NCBI RefSeq assembly: GCF_000421145.1
Contig: NZ_ATWH01000006.1
Coordinates: 124,001 to 188,000, forward strand
DNA from: Glaciibacter superstes DSM 21135
Lineage (GTDB): Bacteria; Actinomycetota; Actinomycetes; Actinomycetales; Microbacteriaceae
Length of the DNA: 64,000 nt
Reading direction: 5' to 3'
Shown: one piece after another, positions 8,589-18,751 of the stretch
Layout: each line of letters begins with the position of its first letter
Position numbering within the stretch: the stretch's first letter is position 1
The notes under the pieces: model-generated
Seen by the model: the letters and a program-made list of their open reading frames with translations, nothing else
What the model was told of the DNA's origin: nothing
Databases searched by the model: none
Position numbers and translations under genes: made by a program

Positions 8589-10643
8589 TCAGAGCAGCTC
8601 CGGGTCGTCGAATCGTATTCTGAGTGTAGGTGCCGCACGGCCGGCACCGCCTTTCGGCCTGCGACGTCGACTCGCGTTCCGCACGACGGCCGCCTTGAGC
8701 GAAGCGGCGACGGCATCGCCCTCCGAATAGGCAAAGCGCACGATGGCCCGCACCATTCCCGGCTCACTGGTCACCGGTCCGAGCACGTCGACACTCGGCC
8801 CCTGAGCCAGATCGCCCAGCGCCGCTTGCACGTCGCTTTCTGCGCCGGTGACGGATGCGATGCGTACGGCAGGCGGAAATCGGAGCGTCTGCCGGTCGGC
8901 GAGTTCACGTGCCGCGTAGGCATCCGGTCGCCAGGAGTTCAGCGCCCGCGCCAGGCCGCCACCGACTCCGACCAGCACAACGGGGGCACCTGGCGCTGCA
9001 AGTGCAGCAGCGTTCGCCCACCAGCGAAGACAGTCCTCCCCCACTCTCAATGACTCCCTGGCCAGCATCCGTTCGCCGTCAAGCAGGAGGATCGCACGGT
9101 ACCCACCCGCTGGGATTGGTTCCGCTCCGCGGGTGGCGATCACCAGGGCGGGCTCGCTGCCGATCTGCTGCACCGGGTGGTCACCATCGGCGATCAGCAC
9201 GCGCACGCCCGGAAAACCGCGGCCGAGCTCTTCTGCTGTTCGGCCTGCACCAACTGTCACCAGACGGTAGGTGCGGCCTTCGCAGTGCGCGCACGTCCAG
9301 TCGGCAGCCAGCGCTCCGCACCAGCGGCACGACGGCATGGCCCCCCTGGATGCGAGACCGAGCGGGCCCTGGCACCGCGTGCACCTCGCCGAGTGTTTGC
9401 AGCTCTGGCAGGCCAGAACCGGCGCGTAACCGGGGCTGGCCACCTGCACCAACACGGGACCGTTCTCGAGTGCCGCTTTTGCCGCCTGCCACGCCGCCGT
9501 CGGAATGCGCGCGATCCTGGCGTACTCATCCGCTGGATTCTGCATCTCGGTCGGGATCACCTTCGGGTGCACGGCGCGTTCTGGCCGCACGTCGCTCAGC
9601 CACCCGAGCTCGACGAGCCGCTGGGCCTCAACGCTCCGGGACTGGCCGAGTAGCACGAGGCCGCATCCGGTCTGCTCCTGTCGTACTAGCGCGGCGTCCC
9701 GTGCGTGCACGTACGGACTCAGCGGCTCGGCATGCAGCGGGTCACCGTCATCCCACAGCGCGATCAGCCCGAGGTTCTCGGCCGGGGCATACACAGCAGA
9801 CCGATTGCCGAGAACGATGCGCGGCTGCCCCGCCAGGCAAGCGAGAAATGCCCGGTATCGATCGGGATTCGACTGGCGCGCATCGACGCGGCTCACTGTT
9901 TCGGCCGGCACCAGGGCGTCGAGTGCTGCCTGTACCTGGTCCTGGTCGCGGTAGTCGGGCACCACCACAATGGCCGTGCGACCCGTTGCAACGGTCGCGG
10001 CGGCAAGCTCCGCCATGGTGCGAGCCCAGGCCCCGATGGTCTTCCCGTCGGCCAGTGGCACCAGTTTTGGCACAGCGGCAACCGCCAATCTGTGGCCGTC
10101 GAGCGCCCGCGCCAGTGTCCCCGGTTCGTAGTCGGTGAATTGAGGCACAGAGGTTTGTGCCTCGGGGGTTCGCACCTCGGTGGTTTGTGCCTCGGGGGTT
10201 TGTGCCTCTGCCGCGGCCAGCCACGCCTTCTCGACCCGCACCTGTCTGGGTGGAATCGCCAGTCGCAGAACGTCACTCGCTGTTCCCGCCGCGCGGTCCG
10301 CCACCCGGCGCGCCAGCTGCCAGACGCCGGGGCTCAGCACCGGCACCGCGGAGACGACAGACTCAAGCGGGCTCAGCGTGCCGCGGAAGGGCGCATCCGT
10401 CGACCCGGCCGAAGCACCTTGCTCGCCGGCAGTGCTTTCATCGGCGCTGTTTTCATCGGCCGCAACGACCTCGACCAGGTAGCCGGCTGCCGTACGTCCG
10501 GCCTGCCGAAATGGCACGGTGACCCGCACTCCCGGCCGGGCTGTTCCGGAAAGCTCATCGGGGATTCGATAGTCGAAAAGGTGGTCAAGCTGTGGCAACG
10601 GAGAGTCGATCAGCACCCGCGCGATGCGCCCGGTGCCCGTCAT
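8589..10643 (-). CDS. priA: PriA-like primosomal protein N' (helicase motifs degenerate)
   Basis: A 684-residue PriA homologue, expected to act in replication restart. The N-terminal DNA-binding domain starts RVLIDSPLPQLDHLFDYRIPDEL, and the zinc-binding cysteine cluster is present (LACQSCKHSARCTRCQ, CRWCGA, CAHC). The usual Walker A (GSGKT) and DEAH helicase motifs are not visible: the region around residues 195-330 has AVPKLVPLADGKTIGAW instead, and LIALWDDGDPLH where DEEH would be. Loss of these motifs is known for actinobacterial PriA, so ATP-driven unwinding is unlikely while DNA or protein binding may remain. An inserted segment at about residues 145-165 consists of 15-bp repeats. Confidence 0.88.
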   Translation of the reverse strand: MTGTGRIARVLIDSPLPQLDHLFDYRIPDELSGTARPGVRVTVPFRQAGRTAAGYLVEVVAADENSADESTAGEQGASAGSTDAPFRGTLSPLESVVSAVPVLSPGVWQLARRVADRAAGTASDVLRLAIPPRQVRVEKAWLAAAEAQTPEAQTTEVRTPEAQTSVPQFTDYEPGTLARALDGHRLAVAAVPKLVPLADGKTIGAWARTMAELAAATVATGRTAIVVVPDYRDQDQVQAALDALVPAETVSRVDARQSNPDRYRAFLACLAGQPRIVLGNRSAVYAPAENLGLIALWDDGDPLHAEPLSPYVHARDAALVRQEQTGCGLVLLGQSRSVEAQRLVELGWLSDVRPERAVHPKVIPTEMQNPADEYARIARIPTAAWQAAKAALENGPVLVQVASPGYAPVLACQSCKHSARCTRCQGPLGLASRGAMPSCRWCGALAADWTCAHCEGRTYRLVTVGAGRTAEELGRGFPGVRVLIADGDHPVQQIGSEPALVIATRGAEPIPAGGYRAILLLDGERMLARESLRVGEDCLRWWANAAALAAPGAPVVLVGVGGGLARALNSWRPDAYAARELADRQTLRFPPAVRIASVTGAESDVQAALGDLAQGPSVDVLGPVTSEPGMVRAIVRFAYSEGDAVAASLKAAVVRNASRRRRPKGGAGRAAPTLRIRFDDPELL
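10152..10211 (-). repeat. 15-bp tandem repeat (four units) within priA
   Basis: Four consecutive 15-base units, ggtttgtgcctcggg and close variants, lie at 10152-10166, 10167-10181, 10182-10196 and 10197-10211. On the minus strand they encode repeats of the pentapeptide type EAQTP/EVRTP. They sit in the linker between the N-terminal DNA-binding domain and the degenerate ATPase core and keep the frame. Confidence 0.88.
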
Positions 10644-10689
10644 AGTGCTGTCACCTCGTGCTGTGCCACCACGTGCTGTGCCTCATCGG

Positions 10690-11883
10690 TCAGAGTCCGG
10701 CTGCGCTTTTCAGCTCGTCCACCCGGTCGAGACGCTCCCAGGTGAAGTCGGGAAGCTCGCGACCGAAGTGGCCGTAGGCGGCCGTCTGGGCGTAGATCGG
10801 CCGCAGCAGGTCGAGCGAACGGATGATGGCGGCCGGTCGCAGGTCGAACACCTCGTTGATTGCGCGGGAGATCTGCTCGTCTGGCAGCGCACCGGTTCCG
10901 AACGTCTCCACGTAGAGCCCGACCGGTGCCGACTTGCCGATGGCATAGGCGATCTGCACTTCGAGGCGCTCCGCAAATCCGGCGGCGACGGCGTTCTTGG
11001 CCAGCCAGCGCATGGCGTAGGCAGCTGAGCGGTCCACCTTCGACGGGTCTTTACCGCTGAACGCTCCCCCGCCGTGGCGGCTGGCACCCCCGTAGGTGTC
11101 AATGATGATTTTGCGCCCGGTCAGCCCGGCGTCTCCCTGCGGCCCACCGATCTCGAAGCGACCGGTGGGATTGATCATGACCTTCAACGCCGTCGAGTCA
11201 AGTTCAACGCCGGCAAGCACCGGCCGGATCACGAGTTCTTCGACTTCGGCGCGCAGGCGGTGTGTCGACACGGACGGCGCATGCTGCGTCGACAGCACCA
11301 CGGTGTCGACGGTACGGGGCACAGAACCCTCGTACCCGATGGTGACCTGTGTCTTGCCATCCGGGCGCAGGTACGTCAGCTCTCCAGACTTGCGCACGGC
11401 GGCGAGGCGCTCAGCCAGGCGATGTGCGATCCAGATCGGTATCGGCATCAGCGACGGGGTCTCCGTGGTGGCGTACCCGAACATGATTCCCTGATCGCCT
11501 GCACCCTGGCGGTCGAAGTCATCGACGCTGTCTTCCTCGCGAGTCTCGTAGGCATCGTCCACACCCTGCGCAATGTCGGGTGACTGGCCGCCGATGGAGA
11601 TCTCGACACCGCAGGAACGCCCGTCGAACCACACGTCAGAGGAGTTATAACCGATGTCAGTGATGCACTTTCGCACGATCGAGGGAATCTCCACGTACGC
11701 CTTCGTCGACACCTCTCCGGCAACATGCACGAGCCCGGTTGTGACAAGCGTCTCAACAGCCACACGACTGTTCGGGTCTTCGGCCAGGAGCGCGTCGAGA
11801 ATCGAATCAGAGATCTGGTCGCAGATCTTGTCTGGGTGTCCTTCGGTCACGGACTCAGAAGTGAAGAGGCGAAGTTCAGTCAT
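10690..11883 (-). CDS. metK: S-adenosylmethionine synthetase
   Basis: Makes S-adenosylmethionine from methionine and ATP; cytoplasmic tetramer. 397 residues, full length. Signature motifs: [55 protein letters not shown] and [22 protein letters not shown] at 11883. Upstream, in the 112-base gap to coaBC, lie a 12-base palindrome GAACAAATGTTC and a small hairpin; no SAM riboswitch fold was recognised. Its product serves the methyltransferases encoded nearby (rsmB and others). Confidence 0.97.
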   Translation of the reverse strand: MTELRLFTSESVTEGHPDKICDQISDSILDALLAEDPNSRVAVETLVTTGLVHVAGEVSTKAYVEIPSIVRKCITDIGYNSSDVWFDGRSCGVEISIGGQSPDIAQGVDDAYETREEDSVDDFDRQGAGDQGIMFGYATTETPSLMPIPIWIAHRLAERLAAVRKSGELTYLRPDGKTQVTIGYEGSVPRTVDTVVLSTQHAPSVSTHRLRAEVEELVIRPVLAGVELDSTALKVMINPTGRFEIGGPQGDAGLTGRKIIIDTYGGASRHGGGAFSGKDPSKVDRSAAYAMRWLAKNAVAAGFAERLEVQIAYAIGKSAPVGLYVETFGTGALPDEQISRAINEVFDLRPAAIIRSLDLLRPIYAQTAAYGHFGRELPDFTWERLDRVDELKSAAGL

Positions 11884-11902
11884 GGTGCCCGTCTCTGCTC
11901 AG

Positions 11903-11914
11903 GAACAAATGTTC
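11903..11914. promoter_or_regulatory. Palindrome GAACAAATGTTC upstream of metK (LexA-box-like)
   Basis: A perfect 12-base palindrome, GAAC-N4-GTTC, ending 20 bases ahead of the metK ATG. The core matches the actinobacterial SOS (LexA) operator form GAAC(N4)GTTC. The flanks (AG...AA) do not extend the palindrome to the longer mycobacterial consensus TCGAAC(N4)GTTCGA. It could be an operator or coincidence. Confidence 0.35.
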
Positions 11915-11932
11915 AATGGAACGGATGCCGGA

Positions 11933-11951
11933 TGCGAGTGGTGCGCTCGCA
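11933..11951 (-). other. Small hairpin between coaBC and metK
   Basis: On the minus strand TGCGAG-(7-base loop)-CTCGCA forms a 6-bp stem in the gap after the coaBC stop. No U-run follows, so a simple intrinsic terminator is doubtful. Confidence 0.3.
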
Positions 11952-11995
11952 CTGCGTGTTCAGACTCGAAGACGGCCTGTTTCGCACTGGCGGAC

Positions 11996-13225
11996 CTAGG
12001 TCCCGGCAACCACATCAAGTATGCGGTCGGCCACCGACATCTTGCTCCCGGCGGCCTCTGCCACTATATCGCCGCCTCGATCGAGCACCAGGACCCGGTT
12101 GTCGTCTACGGCGAACCCCTCCTGCCAGCCGACACGGTTGATGACGAGGAAATCGCATCCCTTTCGCACGAGCTTCGCGCGCCCGATCTCCAGCAGTCGA
12201 TCGTCATCGGGTTCGGTCTCCGCTGCAAATCCGACGATCAGCTGGTTGCCGCTTCGAGTCGCGACAAGACCGGCCAGGATGTCCGGGTTCTTCACGAGTT
12301 CAAGCGTGAGGGTGTCACCGGTCTCCTCCTTGCGAATTTTGCCCTGGCGCACCTCTGTGGGTCGGTAGTCTGCGACGGCCGCGGCCATGATCACCAGGTC
12401 GGCTTCGCGCGCCGCCTCGTCCATGGCTTCCTGCAGTTCGAGTGTTGTCCCGACGTTGATTGTCCGCCGAAGACCATCCGGAACCGCGACCTCCAGGTTC
12501 GCGCCGATCAGCGTGACGGATGCCCCGCGTGCACCAGCGGCAGTCGCCAGGGCGACGCCCTGCTTCCCGCTGGAGCGGTTTCCGAGGAATCGCACGGGAT
12601 CCAGCGGCTCCCTGGTGCCGCCGGCACTGATCACAACGCGCTTGCCCGCGAGGTCGCCCACCGTACCGGAGCCTGAATCGCGACCTTCCGTTGCGAGGAC
12701 AGCTGTGGCGGCCTCAACGATCTCGTCCGGCTCACTCATTCGTCCTGGGCCGGTGTCCGACCCAGTGAGCCGGCCGGAGCCCGGGCCGACGATGGTCACG
12801 CCGCGCGAGCGAAGTGTCGCAATGTTGGCGACCGTTGCCGGGTTGTTCCACATCTCGGTGTGCATCGCCGGAGCAATGACGAGCGGCGCCGTACTGGCGA
12901 GAACGGCATTCCCCAACAGGTCGTCTGCCAGCCCCGTGGCGAGCTTTGCGATGGTGTTCGCCGTCGCCGGCGCGATCACGATGAGGTCGGCCGATTGGCC
13001 GATGGCAACGTGACGCACCTCTGCGACGCCCTCGTAGAGGTCAGAGTGCACCGGGTTTCGGGAGATCGCCTCCAGGGTGGGCTTGCCGATGAACCGGAGC
13101 GCGGCATCCGTCGCCACAACGTGCACGGAGTGACCCTGCAGCACAAATGCTCGCACGACACTCACCGCCTTGTACGCCGCAATACCGCCGGCGATTCCGA
13201 CGACGATCGTGCGATGCTGCGACAC
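11996..13225 (-). CDS. coaBC: Bifunctional phosphopantothenoylcysteine decarboxylase/synthetase
   Basis: Two steps of coenzyme A synthesis: CoaB joins cysteine to 4'-phosphopantothenate and CoaC decarboxylates the product. 409 residues. The N-terminal flavoprotein (CoaC) domain shows GIAGGIAAYKAV, the active-site His in VRHVAIGQSADLIVIAPATANTIAK and PAMHTEMWNNPA. The C-terminal CoaB domain shows ISAGGTREPLDPVRFLGNRSSGKQG and AAVADYRP. It follows rpoZ after 20 bases. Confidence 0.96.
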   Translation of the reverse strand: MSQHRTIVVGIAGGIAAYKAVSVVRAFVLQGHSVHVVATDAALRFIGKPTLEAISRNPVHSDLYEGVAEVRHVAIGQSADLIVIAPATANTIAKLATGLADDLLGNAVLASTAPLVIAPAMHTEMWNNPATVANIATLRSRGVTIVGPGSGRLTGSDTGPGRMSEPDEIVEAATAVLATEGRDSGSGTVGDLAGKRVVISAGGTREPLDPVRFLGNRSSGKQGVALATAAGARGASVTLIGANLEVAVPDGLRRTINVGTTLELQEAMDEAAREADLVIMAAAVADYRPTEVRQGKIRKEETGDTLTLELVKNPDILAGLVATRSGNQLIVGFAAETEPDDDRLLEIGRAKLVRKGCDFLVINRVGWQEGFAVDDNRVLVLDRGGDIVAEAAGSKMSVADRILDVVAGT

Positions 13226-13245
13226 CCGGTCTCCGGCAGGGAAGC

Positions 13246-13518
13246 TTATTCGGCGGGAGTGGTCGGAACGAGGGGACGCGCGATGAGCTTGTCCTCGTTG
13301 ATCTCGCGCAGTGCGACCGAGAGCGGCTTGTCGTCGATGGTCGAGTCGACCAGGGGTCCGACGTTGTCGAACAGGCTGCCCTCGTGCAGGTCTGCATAGT
13401 AGTCATTGATCTGACGCGCACGCTTCGAGGCGAAGATCACGAGCGCGTACTTGGAATCAACTTTGGAGAGCAGGTCGTCGATGGGCGGGTCGATGATGCC
13501 GGTGGGCTTGGTGGCCAT
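13246..13518 (-). CDS. rpoZ: RNA polymerase omega subunit
   Basis: Small subunit that assists folding and assembly of the beta-prime subunit of RNA polymerase. 90 residues. The conserved helix [23 protein letters not shown] and the tail [13 protein letters not shown] match omega. Located between gmk and coaBC, the standard actinobacterial place. Confidence 0.95.
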   Translation of the reverse strand: MATKPTGIIDPPIDDLLSKVDSKYALVIFASKRARQINDYYADLHEGSLFDNVGPLVDSTIDDKPLSVALREINEDKLIARPLVPTTPAE

Positions 13519-13594
13519 GGTGAAACTCCTTCAGTGCTGCGAATCGCAGCATAACCGTGTACCGAAATGGGCACACAACCGGGGAAAAAGCACG

Positions 13595-14515
13595 TTATGG
13601 GCGCGCCAATGCCCCGTGAAACTCCATCAAGTCTACGACCTCTCGCGCCGCTTCGCCTGCGTCGGCGTTCACAACGCGATAATCGAACTCCGCCTGGGCC
13701 GCCAATTCAAGCTTCGCGGTCTCCAGACGACGTGCCTGTTCCGTGGAATCCTCGGTGTCACGCCCGATCAGGCGACGCACCATCTCTTCCCAGCTCGGTG
13801 GCAGCAGGAAGACCAGCCTGGCCTCCGGCATGGCGCGGCGCACGGCTCTGGCACCCTGGAGGTCGATCTCCAGGAGAACGCTCTTGCCTGCAGTGATCGC
13901 CTCATCCACCGGTCGCCGCGGTGTACCGTAGCGACTCGCGTTATGCACGACAGCCCACTCCAGCAGCTCGTCAGCTGCGATCATCCGGTCGAACTCGGCG
14001 TCATCGACGAAGTAGTAGCTGACACCCTCGACTTCACCCTTGCGCGGCTTTCGCGTTGTCGCTGAAACCGAGAGCAACACGTTCGGGTAGTTTTCGCGAA
14101 TGTACCCGGCGACGGTGCCTTTGCCCACCGCAGTCGGGCCGGCCAGCACCACGAGGCTTGACAGGCCTGTCCCCCTGCGAGTGGTTGCGCGCGTTGCGAG
14201 GTAGTCGCGCAGTCGTTCCCGCTGATGCACGCCGAGTCCGCCCAGTCGCTTGATCGGCGAGATCCCCAGATCGTTCATGATCCGGTGCATCTTGGTCGGC
14301 CCGATGGCCGGGATACTGGTGAGCAGTTCGGTCGTTCGAAGGCCGCCCTCGACGCCGTCACGGTCGTTCACGGCGGCGGTCAGTACTTCGAGCGCGCTTC
14401 GTTCGCCTGAGGCAACCTGTGCCTTCACTGCGGCGCGCGCACGCCTGGCCGCGACGGCAGCACGAGACGCGGCAGCGCGGTCGACTTCTGGTGGATCGGG
14501 GCGCTTATTCGCCAT
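13595..14515 (-). CDS. gmk: mIHF-guanylate kinase fusion protein
   Basis: 306 residues, about 100 longer than a stand-alone guanylate kinase. Residues about 10-108 match actinobacterial integration host factor (mIHF): an Ala/Arg-rich helix (AAVAARRARAAVKAQ), then the H2TH-like core TTELLTSIPAIGPTKMHRIM and LGGLGVHQRERL. Residues about 120-306 are guanylate kinase (GMP to GDP): P-loop GPTAVGKGT, SATTRKPRKGEVEG, SYYFVDDAEFDRM, SRYGTPR and LLEIDLQGARAVR. There is no stop or good internal start between the domains. In most Actinobacteria separate mihF and gmk genes sit exactly here after pyrF, so a fusion of neighbours is the simplest reading. The ATG at 14515 overlaps the pyrF stop by 11 bases. 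Confidence 0.92.
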   Translation of the reverse strand: MANKRPDPPEVDRAAASRAAVAARRARAAVKAQVASGERSALEVLTAAVNDRDGVEGGLRTTELLTSIPAIGPTKMHRIMNDLGISPIKRLGGLGVHQRERLRDYLATRATTRRGTGLSSLVVLAGPTAVGKGTVAGYIRENYPNVLLSVSATTRKPRKGEVEGVSYYFVDDAEFDRMIAADELLEWAVVHNASRYGTPRRPVDEAITAGKSVLLEIDLQGARAVRRAMPEARLVFLLPPSWEEMVRRLIGRDTEDSTEQARRLETAKLELAAQAEFDYRVVNADAGEAAREVVDLMEFHGALARP

Positions 14516-15452
14516 GATCGGCTCCTGCTTCCGTTACCTCATCGATTCTGCGTGCAATCGCCTGCCGAAGACGGTTGGGACCAGCCGACAGTACGCTGCG
14601 TGATTCACTTACGATAACGCCTGGCGCGTACCGGCCGAAGATCGCCCCCAGCTCTCGGACCTCAGCGCCCTGGTGGCCGAAGCCGGGGGCAAGCACCGGC
14701 GTGAGGGCCGCCGCGGGTGCCCCATCGACATCGCCGGAGACGTTGATTCCGAACTGCGCCAGATCGAGGGTCGCCCCGAGGACGACACCGATCGACCCGA
14801 ACCGCAGCTGAGTTGTCTGTTTGGCCAGTGCCACCTGCGCATTGTGTTCTGCCACATCAGCGAGGATGCCGGCCGCCACCGACATCCCGGCTCGCGGTCC
14901 GGTGGCGACAACGGAGCCTTGCAGCTGGGCGCCTTCCGGATTAGACGTCGCGGCCAGGATGAAAAGCCCCTTGCCGTTGTCTTCGGCCTGCGCGATGACG
15001 GAGAGAAGGGAAGCGACGCCCAGGTACGCGTGCACGGTGAGTGCATCGGCCTCAAGGGGCGACCCAGGGGAAAGCCACGCGTCGCCGTACGCCGCAACGC
15101 TGGTGCCGAGGTCCCCGCGCTTGCCGTCGGCGATGACCAGGAGTCCCGCTTCCCTTGCATCCGCGAGAACCCGTTCAAGCGCCAGGTAACCTTCGGCGCC
15201 GAATCGCTCGAAGAACGCCACCTGCGGCTTGACGATTCCCGCCACGCCGGAGGCGGCCTCGACCACCGTGCGACCGAACGACTCCGCCCCCGAGGCCGTG
15301 TCGGGCAGCCCCCATTCGCCGAGCAGCCACGAATGCGGGTCGATCCCCACACAGAATCGACCTCGCTCGGAGAAGGCGGTCTCGACCCGCTCGCCGAACG
15401 AGGAAGCGGCGCCGTAGGTCACAGTGCGGTCGACCTCGGTTCCGCTGCTCAC
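14505..15452 (-). CDS. pyrF: Orotidine 5'-phosphate decarboxylase (type 2)
   Basis: Last step of UMP synthesis. 315 residues, the longer bacterial type 2 form found in Actinobacteria. Seen: [17 protein letters not shown], catalytic [23 protein letters not shown] (Lys-Asp pair), [10 protein letters not shown] and [16 protein letters not shown]. The GTG at 15452 overlaps the carB stop (GTGA at 15449-15452). It is the last pyr gene of the operon and is itself overlapped by the gmk fusion gene, so gmk is probably co-transcribed with pyr. Confidence 0.95.
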   Translation of the reverse strand: MSSGTEVDRTVTYGAASSFGERVETAFSERGRFCVGIDPHSWLLGEWGLPDTASGAESFGRTVVEAASGVAGIVKPQVAFFERFGAEGYLALERVLADAREAGLLVIADGKRGDLGTSVAAYGDAWLSPGSPLEADALTVHAYLGVASLLSVIAQAEDNGKGLFILAATSNPEGAQLQGSVVATGPRAGMSVAAGILADVAEHNAQVALAKQTTQLRFGSIGVVLGATLDLAQFGINVSGDVDGAPAAALTPVLAPGFGHQGAEVRELGAIFGRYAPGVIVSESRSVLSAGPNRLRQAIARRIDEVTEAGADHGE

Positions 15453-18400
15453 AGCGCCGCCGCGGCGATCCCCGCCGCTCGCCTTATCGCGTATTCCTGC
15501 AGCGAGGTCACGTCGAATCCGGTCTGCACCGCCTCAAGCGAACCGACGGCAGCGCTGAGCTCGGCGATCGTTGTGAACAGCGGCAGGTCGGCGGCAACCG
15601 CTGCTGCACGGATTTCATACCCGTCCGCTCGCGCGGTGCGCCCACCAGGGGTGTTGATGACCACGTGCACCTTTTCGTCACGGATCAGCTCGACGATCGA
15701 TTCGTCGGCAGCATCGTCTTTCTCGCTGTACTTGCGCACGATTCCCGCCTCGATGCCGTTGCGCTTGAGCACCTCGGCCGTTCCCGCCGTCGCCACGATG
15801 GTGTACCCGAGCTGTTGCAGACGAAGAACCGGCAGGATGATGGCGCGTTTGTCGCGGTCGGAGACCGAGACGAACACCGTGCCATCCAGGGGCATCCCGC
15901 CGTAGGCTGCGAGCTGGCTCTTCGCGAAAGCGCGGGGGAAGTCGCGGTCGATCCCCATCACCTCGCCGGTCGAGCGCATCTCCGGGCCGAGGACGGAGTC
16001 GACGACATCGCCCTCCGGAGTGCGGAAGCGCTTGAACGGGAGCACAGCTTCCTTGACGGCGACCGGTGAGTCCATCGGAACCCGGGACCCGTCAACAAGC
16101 GGCAGCTGACCGTCTGCCTTGAGTTCGGCGATGGCCCTGCCGACCATGATCAGCGCTGCCGCTTTCGCGAGCGTGATGCCGAGCGCCTTCGCGACGAACG
16201 GCACCGTACGGGATGCGCGGGGGTTTGCCTCGAGCACGTAGAGCACACCCGCGCCGATCGCAAATTGCACGTTGAGGAGCCCCCGCACGCCGATGCCTTC
16301 TGCGATGGCGAGAGTCGCGGCGCGCACCCGGTCGATCTCCGCCCGGCCGAGGGTCACCGGCGGAAGGGTGCAGCTCGAGTCACCAGAGTGGATGCCGGCT
16401 TCCTCGATGTGCTCCATGACACCGCCGATATAGAGTTCGTGGCCGTCGTAGATCGCGTCGACGTCGATCTCGATCGCGTCGTCGAGGAACCGGTCGACCA
16501 GGAGCGGGTGGGAGGGCCCGATGATGCCCTGGCCCTGCATCCTCGTGAAGTAGTCGGCCAGCGACGGGCTGTCGTAGACGATCTCCATGCCGCGGCCACC
16601 GAGCACGTAGCTGGGCCGCACCAGCACCGGGTACCCGATCTCTTCAGCAACGGCAACCGCACCGGTGTAGTCCACGGCGGTGCCGTTGCGCGGGGCGAGC
16701 AGGCCTGCAGCGTCGAGGATGCGGGAGAACGCGCCGCGCTCTTCTGCCAGGTCGATCGCGTCTGGAGTGGTTCCGAGAATCGGGATGCCTGCGGCTTCAA
16801 GGCCCCTGGCGAGGCCGAGCGCAGTCTGGCCGCCGAGTTGCACCACGACGCCGACCAACTCGCCGCTCTGGCTCTCGGCGTGGATCACTTCGAGCACGTC
16901 TTCGAGTGTGAGTGGCTCGAAGTAGAGCCGGTCAGAGGTGTCGTAGTCCGTCGAGACGGTCTCCGGGTTGCAGTTGATCATGACCGTCTCGTACCCTGCC
17001 GCAGACAACGCGAACGACGCGTGCACGCAGGAGTAGTCGAACTCGACTCCCTGGCCGATCCGGTTCGGTCCTGAGCCGAGGATGACGACTTTCCGGCGGT
17101 CACTCGGCAACACCTCGGTCTCCTGGTCGTAACTGGAGTAGTGGTACGGCGTCAGGGCGGGGAACTCGCCCGCACAGGTGTCGACCGTCTTGAACACCGG
17201 GCGGATGCCGAGAATATGACGCACCTTCCTGGCATCCGCTTCGCCGAAGCCGCGCAGTTCGCCGATCTGCGCGTCGGAGAAGCCGTGGTCCTTGGCCAGC
17301 CGGAGAATGTCGGTATCCAGCGTCTCTGAGGCGCTGACGCTGTCGGCGATCTCGTTGATGAGAACGATCTGGTCGATGAACCATGGATCGATCTTCGTGG
17401 CCTGGAAGACCTGGTCGATCGTGGCACCCTTGCGGAGAGCCTGCTGCACCGTGACGATCCGGCCGTCGGTCGGGATCTCGGACTCGATCAACAGCTCGTC
17501 GACGGTGCGCGATTCGGCACCCCAGTGGAAGGACGAACCTCGCTTCTCCAGCGAACGGAGCGCCTTCTGCAGGGCTGAGGCGTAGTTGCGGCCGATCGCC
17601 ATCGCCTCGCCGACCGATTTCATGGTCGTGGTGAGCCTGGCATCCGCTGCAGGGAACTTCTCGAAAGCGAACCGCGGCACCTTGACGACCACGTAGTCCA
17701 GCGTCGGCTCGAAGCTGGCCGGGGTCACCTTGGTGATGTCGTTCGGGATCTCGTCGAGGCGGTAGCCGAGGGCGAGCTTGGCGGCGATCTTCGCGATCGG
17801 GAAGCCGGTCGCCTTGCTGGCCAGCGCAGAGGAGCGGGACACCCGCGGGTTCATCTCGATGACGATGATGCGGCCGTCGGCTGGGTCGATGGCGAACTGG
17901 ATGTTGCAGCCGCCGGTGTCGACGCCGACGGCCCTGATGATGTCGATGCCGATGTCGCGTAGCTTCTGGTATTCGCGGTCGGTGAGTGTGAGCGCCGGGG
18001 CGACGGTGATCGAGTCGCCCGTGTGCACGCCGACCGGGTCGACGTTCTCGATCGAGCAGACCACAACAGTGTTGTCGGCCGTGTCGCGCATCAGCTCGAG
18101 CTCGTATTCCTTCCAGCCGAGGATGGATTCCTCGAGCAGCACCTCGGTCGTCGGGCTCTGGTGCAGACCATCACCGACGATGCGCCGGAGCTCGGACTCG
18201 GTGTAGGCGAAGCCTGAGCCGAGCCCGCCCATGGTGAACGACGGGCGCACGACCAGCGGATAGCCGAGGTCTTCGGCGAACCCGACGGCCTCTTCAACGG
18301 TCTTGGCGATGTGGGACCGGGCGACCTCGGCCCCGGCCTCGATCACCAGTTCTTTGAAGATCTGGCGGTCTTCACCCTTGTGGATGGCCTCGAACTTGGC

Positions 18401-18751
18401 GCCGATGAGTTCGACGTCGTACTTCTCGAGGATGCCCATTTCGTGCAGTTGGATCGCCGCGTTCAGTGCCGTCTGGCCGCCGAGCGTCGGAAGGATCGCA
18501 TCCGGCCGCTCTTTGGCGATGATGGACTCGATGATCTCCGGGGTGATCGGTTCGATGTAGGTGGCATCGGCAAAGTCCGGGTCGGTCATGATCGTGGCCG
18601 GGTTGGAGTTGACGAGGATGACGCGCACGCCCTCTTCGCGCAGCACTCGGCAGGCCTGCGTACCCGAGTAATCGAATTCGCAGGCCTGACCGATCACGAT
18701 CGGGCCGCTTCCGATGACCAGGACGCTGTTGATGTCGTCGCGTTTGGGCAT
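15449..18751 (-). CDS. carB: Carbamoyl phosphate synthase, large subunit
   Basis: Makes carbamoyl phosphate from bicarbonate, two ATP and ammonia delivered from CarA. 1100 residues from the ATG at 18751. Two ATP-grasp halves: the first with [21 protein letters not shown] and [13 protein letters not shown], the second with [20 protein letters not shown] and [13 protein letters not shown]. The C-terminal MGS-like allosteric domain is visible ([33 protein letters not shown]). The start overlaps the carA stop by one base (TAATG). An upstream in-frame extension to 18892 lies inside carA and is rejected. Confidence 0.97.
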   Translation of the reverse strand: MPKRDDINSVLVIGSGPIVIGQACEFDYSGTQACRVLREEGVRVILVNSNPATIMTDPDFADATYIEPITPEIIESIIAKERPDAILPTLGGQTALNAAIQLHEMGILEKYDVELIGAKFEAIHKGEDRQIFKELVIEAGAEVARSHIAKTVEEAVGFAEDLGYPLVVRPSFTMGGLGSGFAYTESELRRIVGDGLHQSPTTEVLLEESILGWKEYELELMRDTADNTVVVCSIENVDPVGVHTGDSITVAPALTLTDREYQKLRDIGIDIIRAVGVDTGGCNIQFAIDPADGRIIVIEMNPRVSRSSALASKATGFPIAKIAAKLALGYRLDEIPNDITKVTPASFEPTLDYVVVKVPRFAFEKFPAADARLTTTMKSVGEAMAIGRNYASALQKALRSLEKRGSSFHWGAESRTVDELLIESEIPTDGRIVTVQQALRKGATIDQVFQATKIDPWFIDQIVLINEIADSVSASETLDTDILRLAKDHGFSDAQIGELRGFGEADARKVRHILGIRPVFKTVDTCAGEFPALTPYHYSSYDQETEVLPSDRRKVVILGSGPNRIGQGVEFDYSCVHASFALSAAGYETVMINCNPETVSTDYDTSDRLYFEPLTLEDVLEVIHAESQSGELVGVVVQLGGQTALGLARGLEAAGIPILGTTPDAIDLAEERGAFSRILDAAGLLAPRNGTAVDYTGAVAVAEEIGYPVLVRPSYVLGGRGMEIVYDSPSLADYFTRMQGQGIIGPSHPLLVDRFLDDAIEIDVDAIYDGHELYIGGVMEHIEEAGIHSGDSSCTLPPVTLGRAEIDRVRAATLAIAEGIGVRGLLNVQFAIGAGVLYVLEANPRASRTVPFVAKALGITLAKAAALIMVGRAIAELKADGQLPLVDGSRVPMDSPVAVKEAVLPFKRFRTPEGDVVDSVLGPEMRSTGEVMGIDRDFPRAFAKSQLAAYGGMPLDGTVFVSVSDRDKRAIILPVLRLQQLGYTIVATAGTAEVLKRNGIEAGIVRKYSEKDDAADESIVELIRDEKVHVVINTPGGRTARADGYEIRAAAVAADLPLFTTIAELSAAVGSLEAVQTGFDVTSLQEYAIRRAAGIAAAAL

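Noticed and set aside
8589-10643. priA as a pseudogene because helicase motifs are missing
   Set aside because: The frame is intact, the zinc cysteines are kept, and lack of helicase motifs is a known feature of actinobacterial PriA.
11884-11995. SAM or SAH riboswitch ahead of metK
   Set aside because: The gap is only 112 bases and no recognisable conserved riboswitch core or terminator was found.
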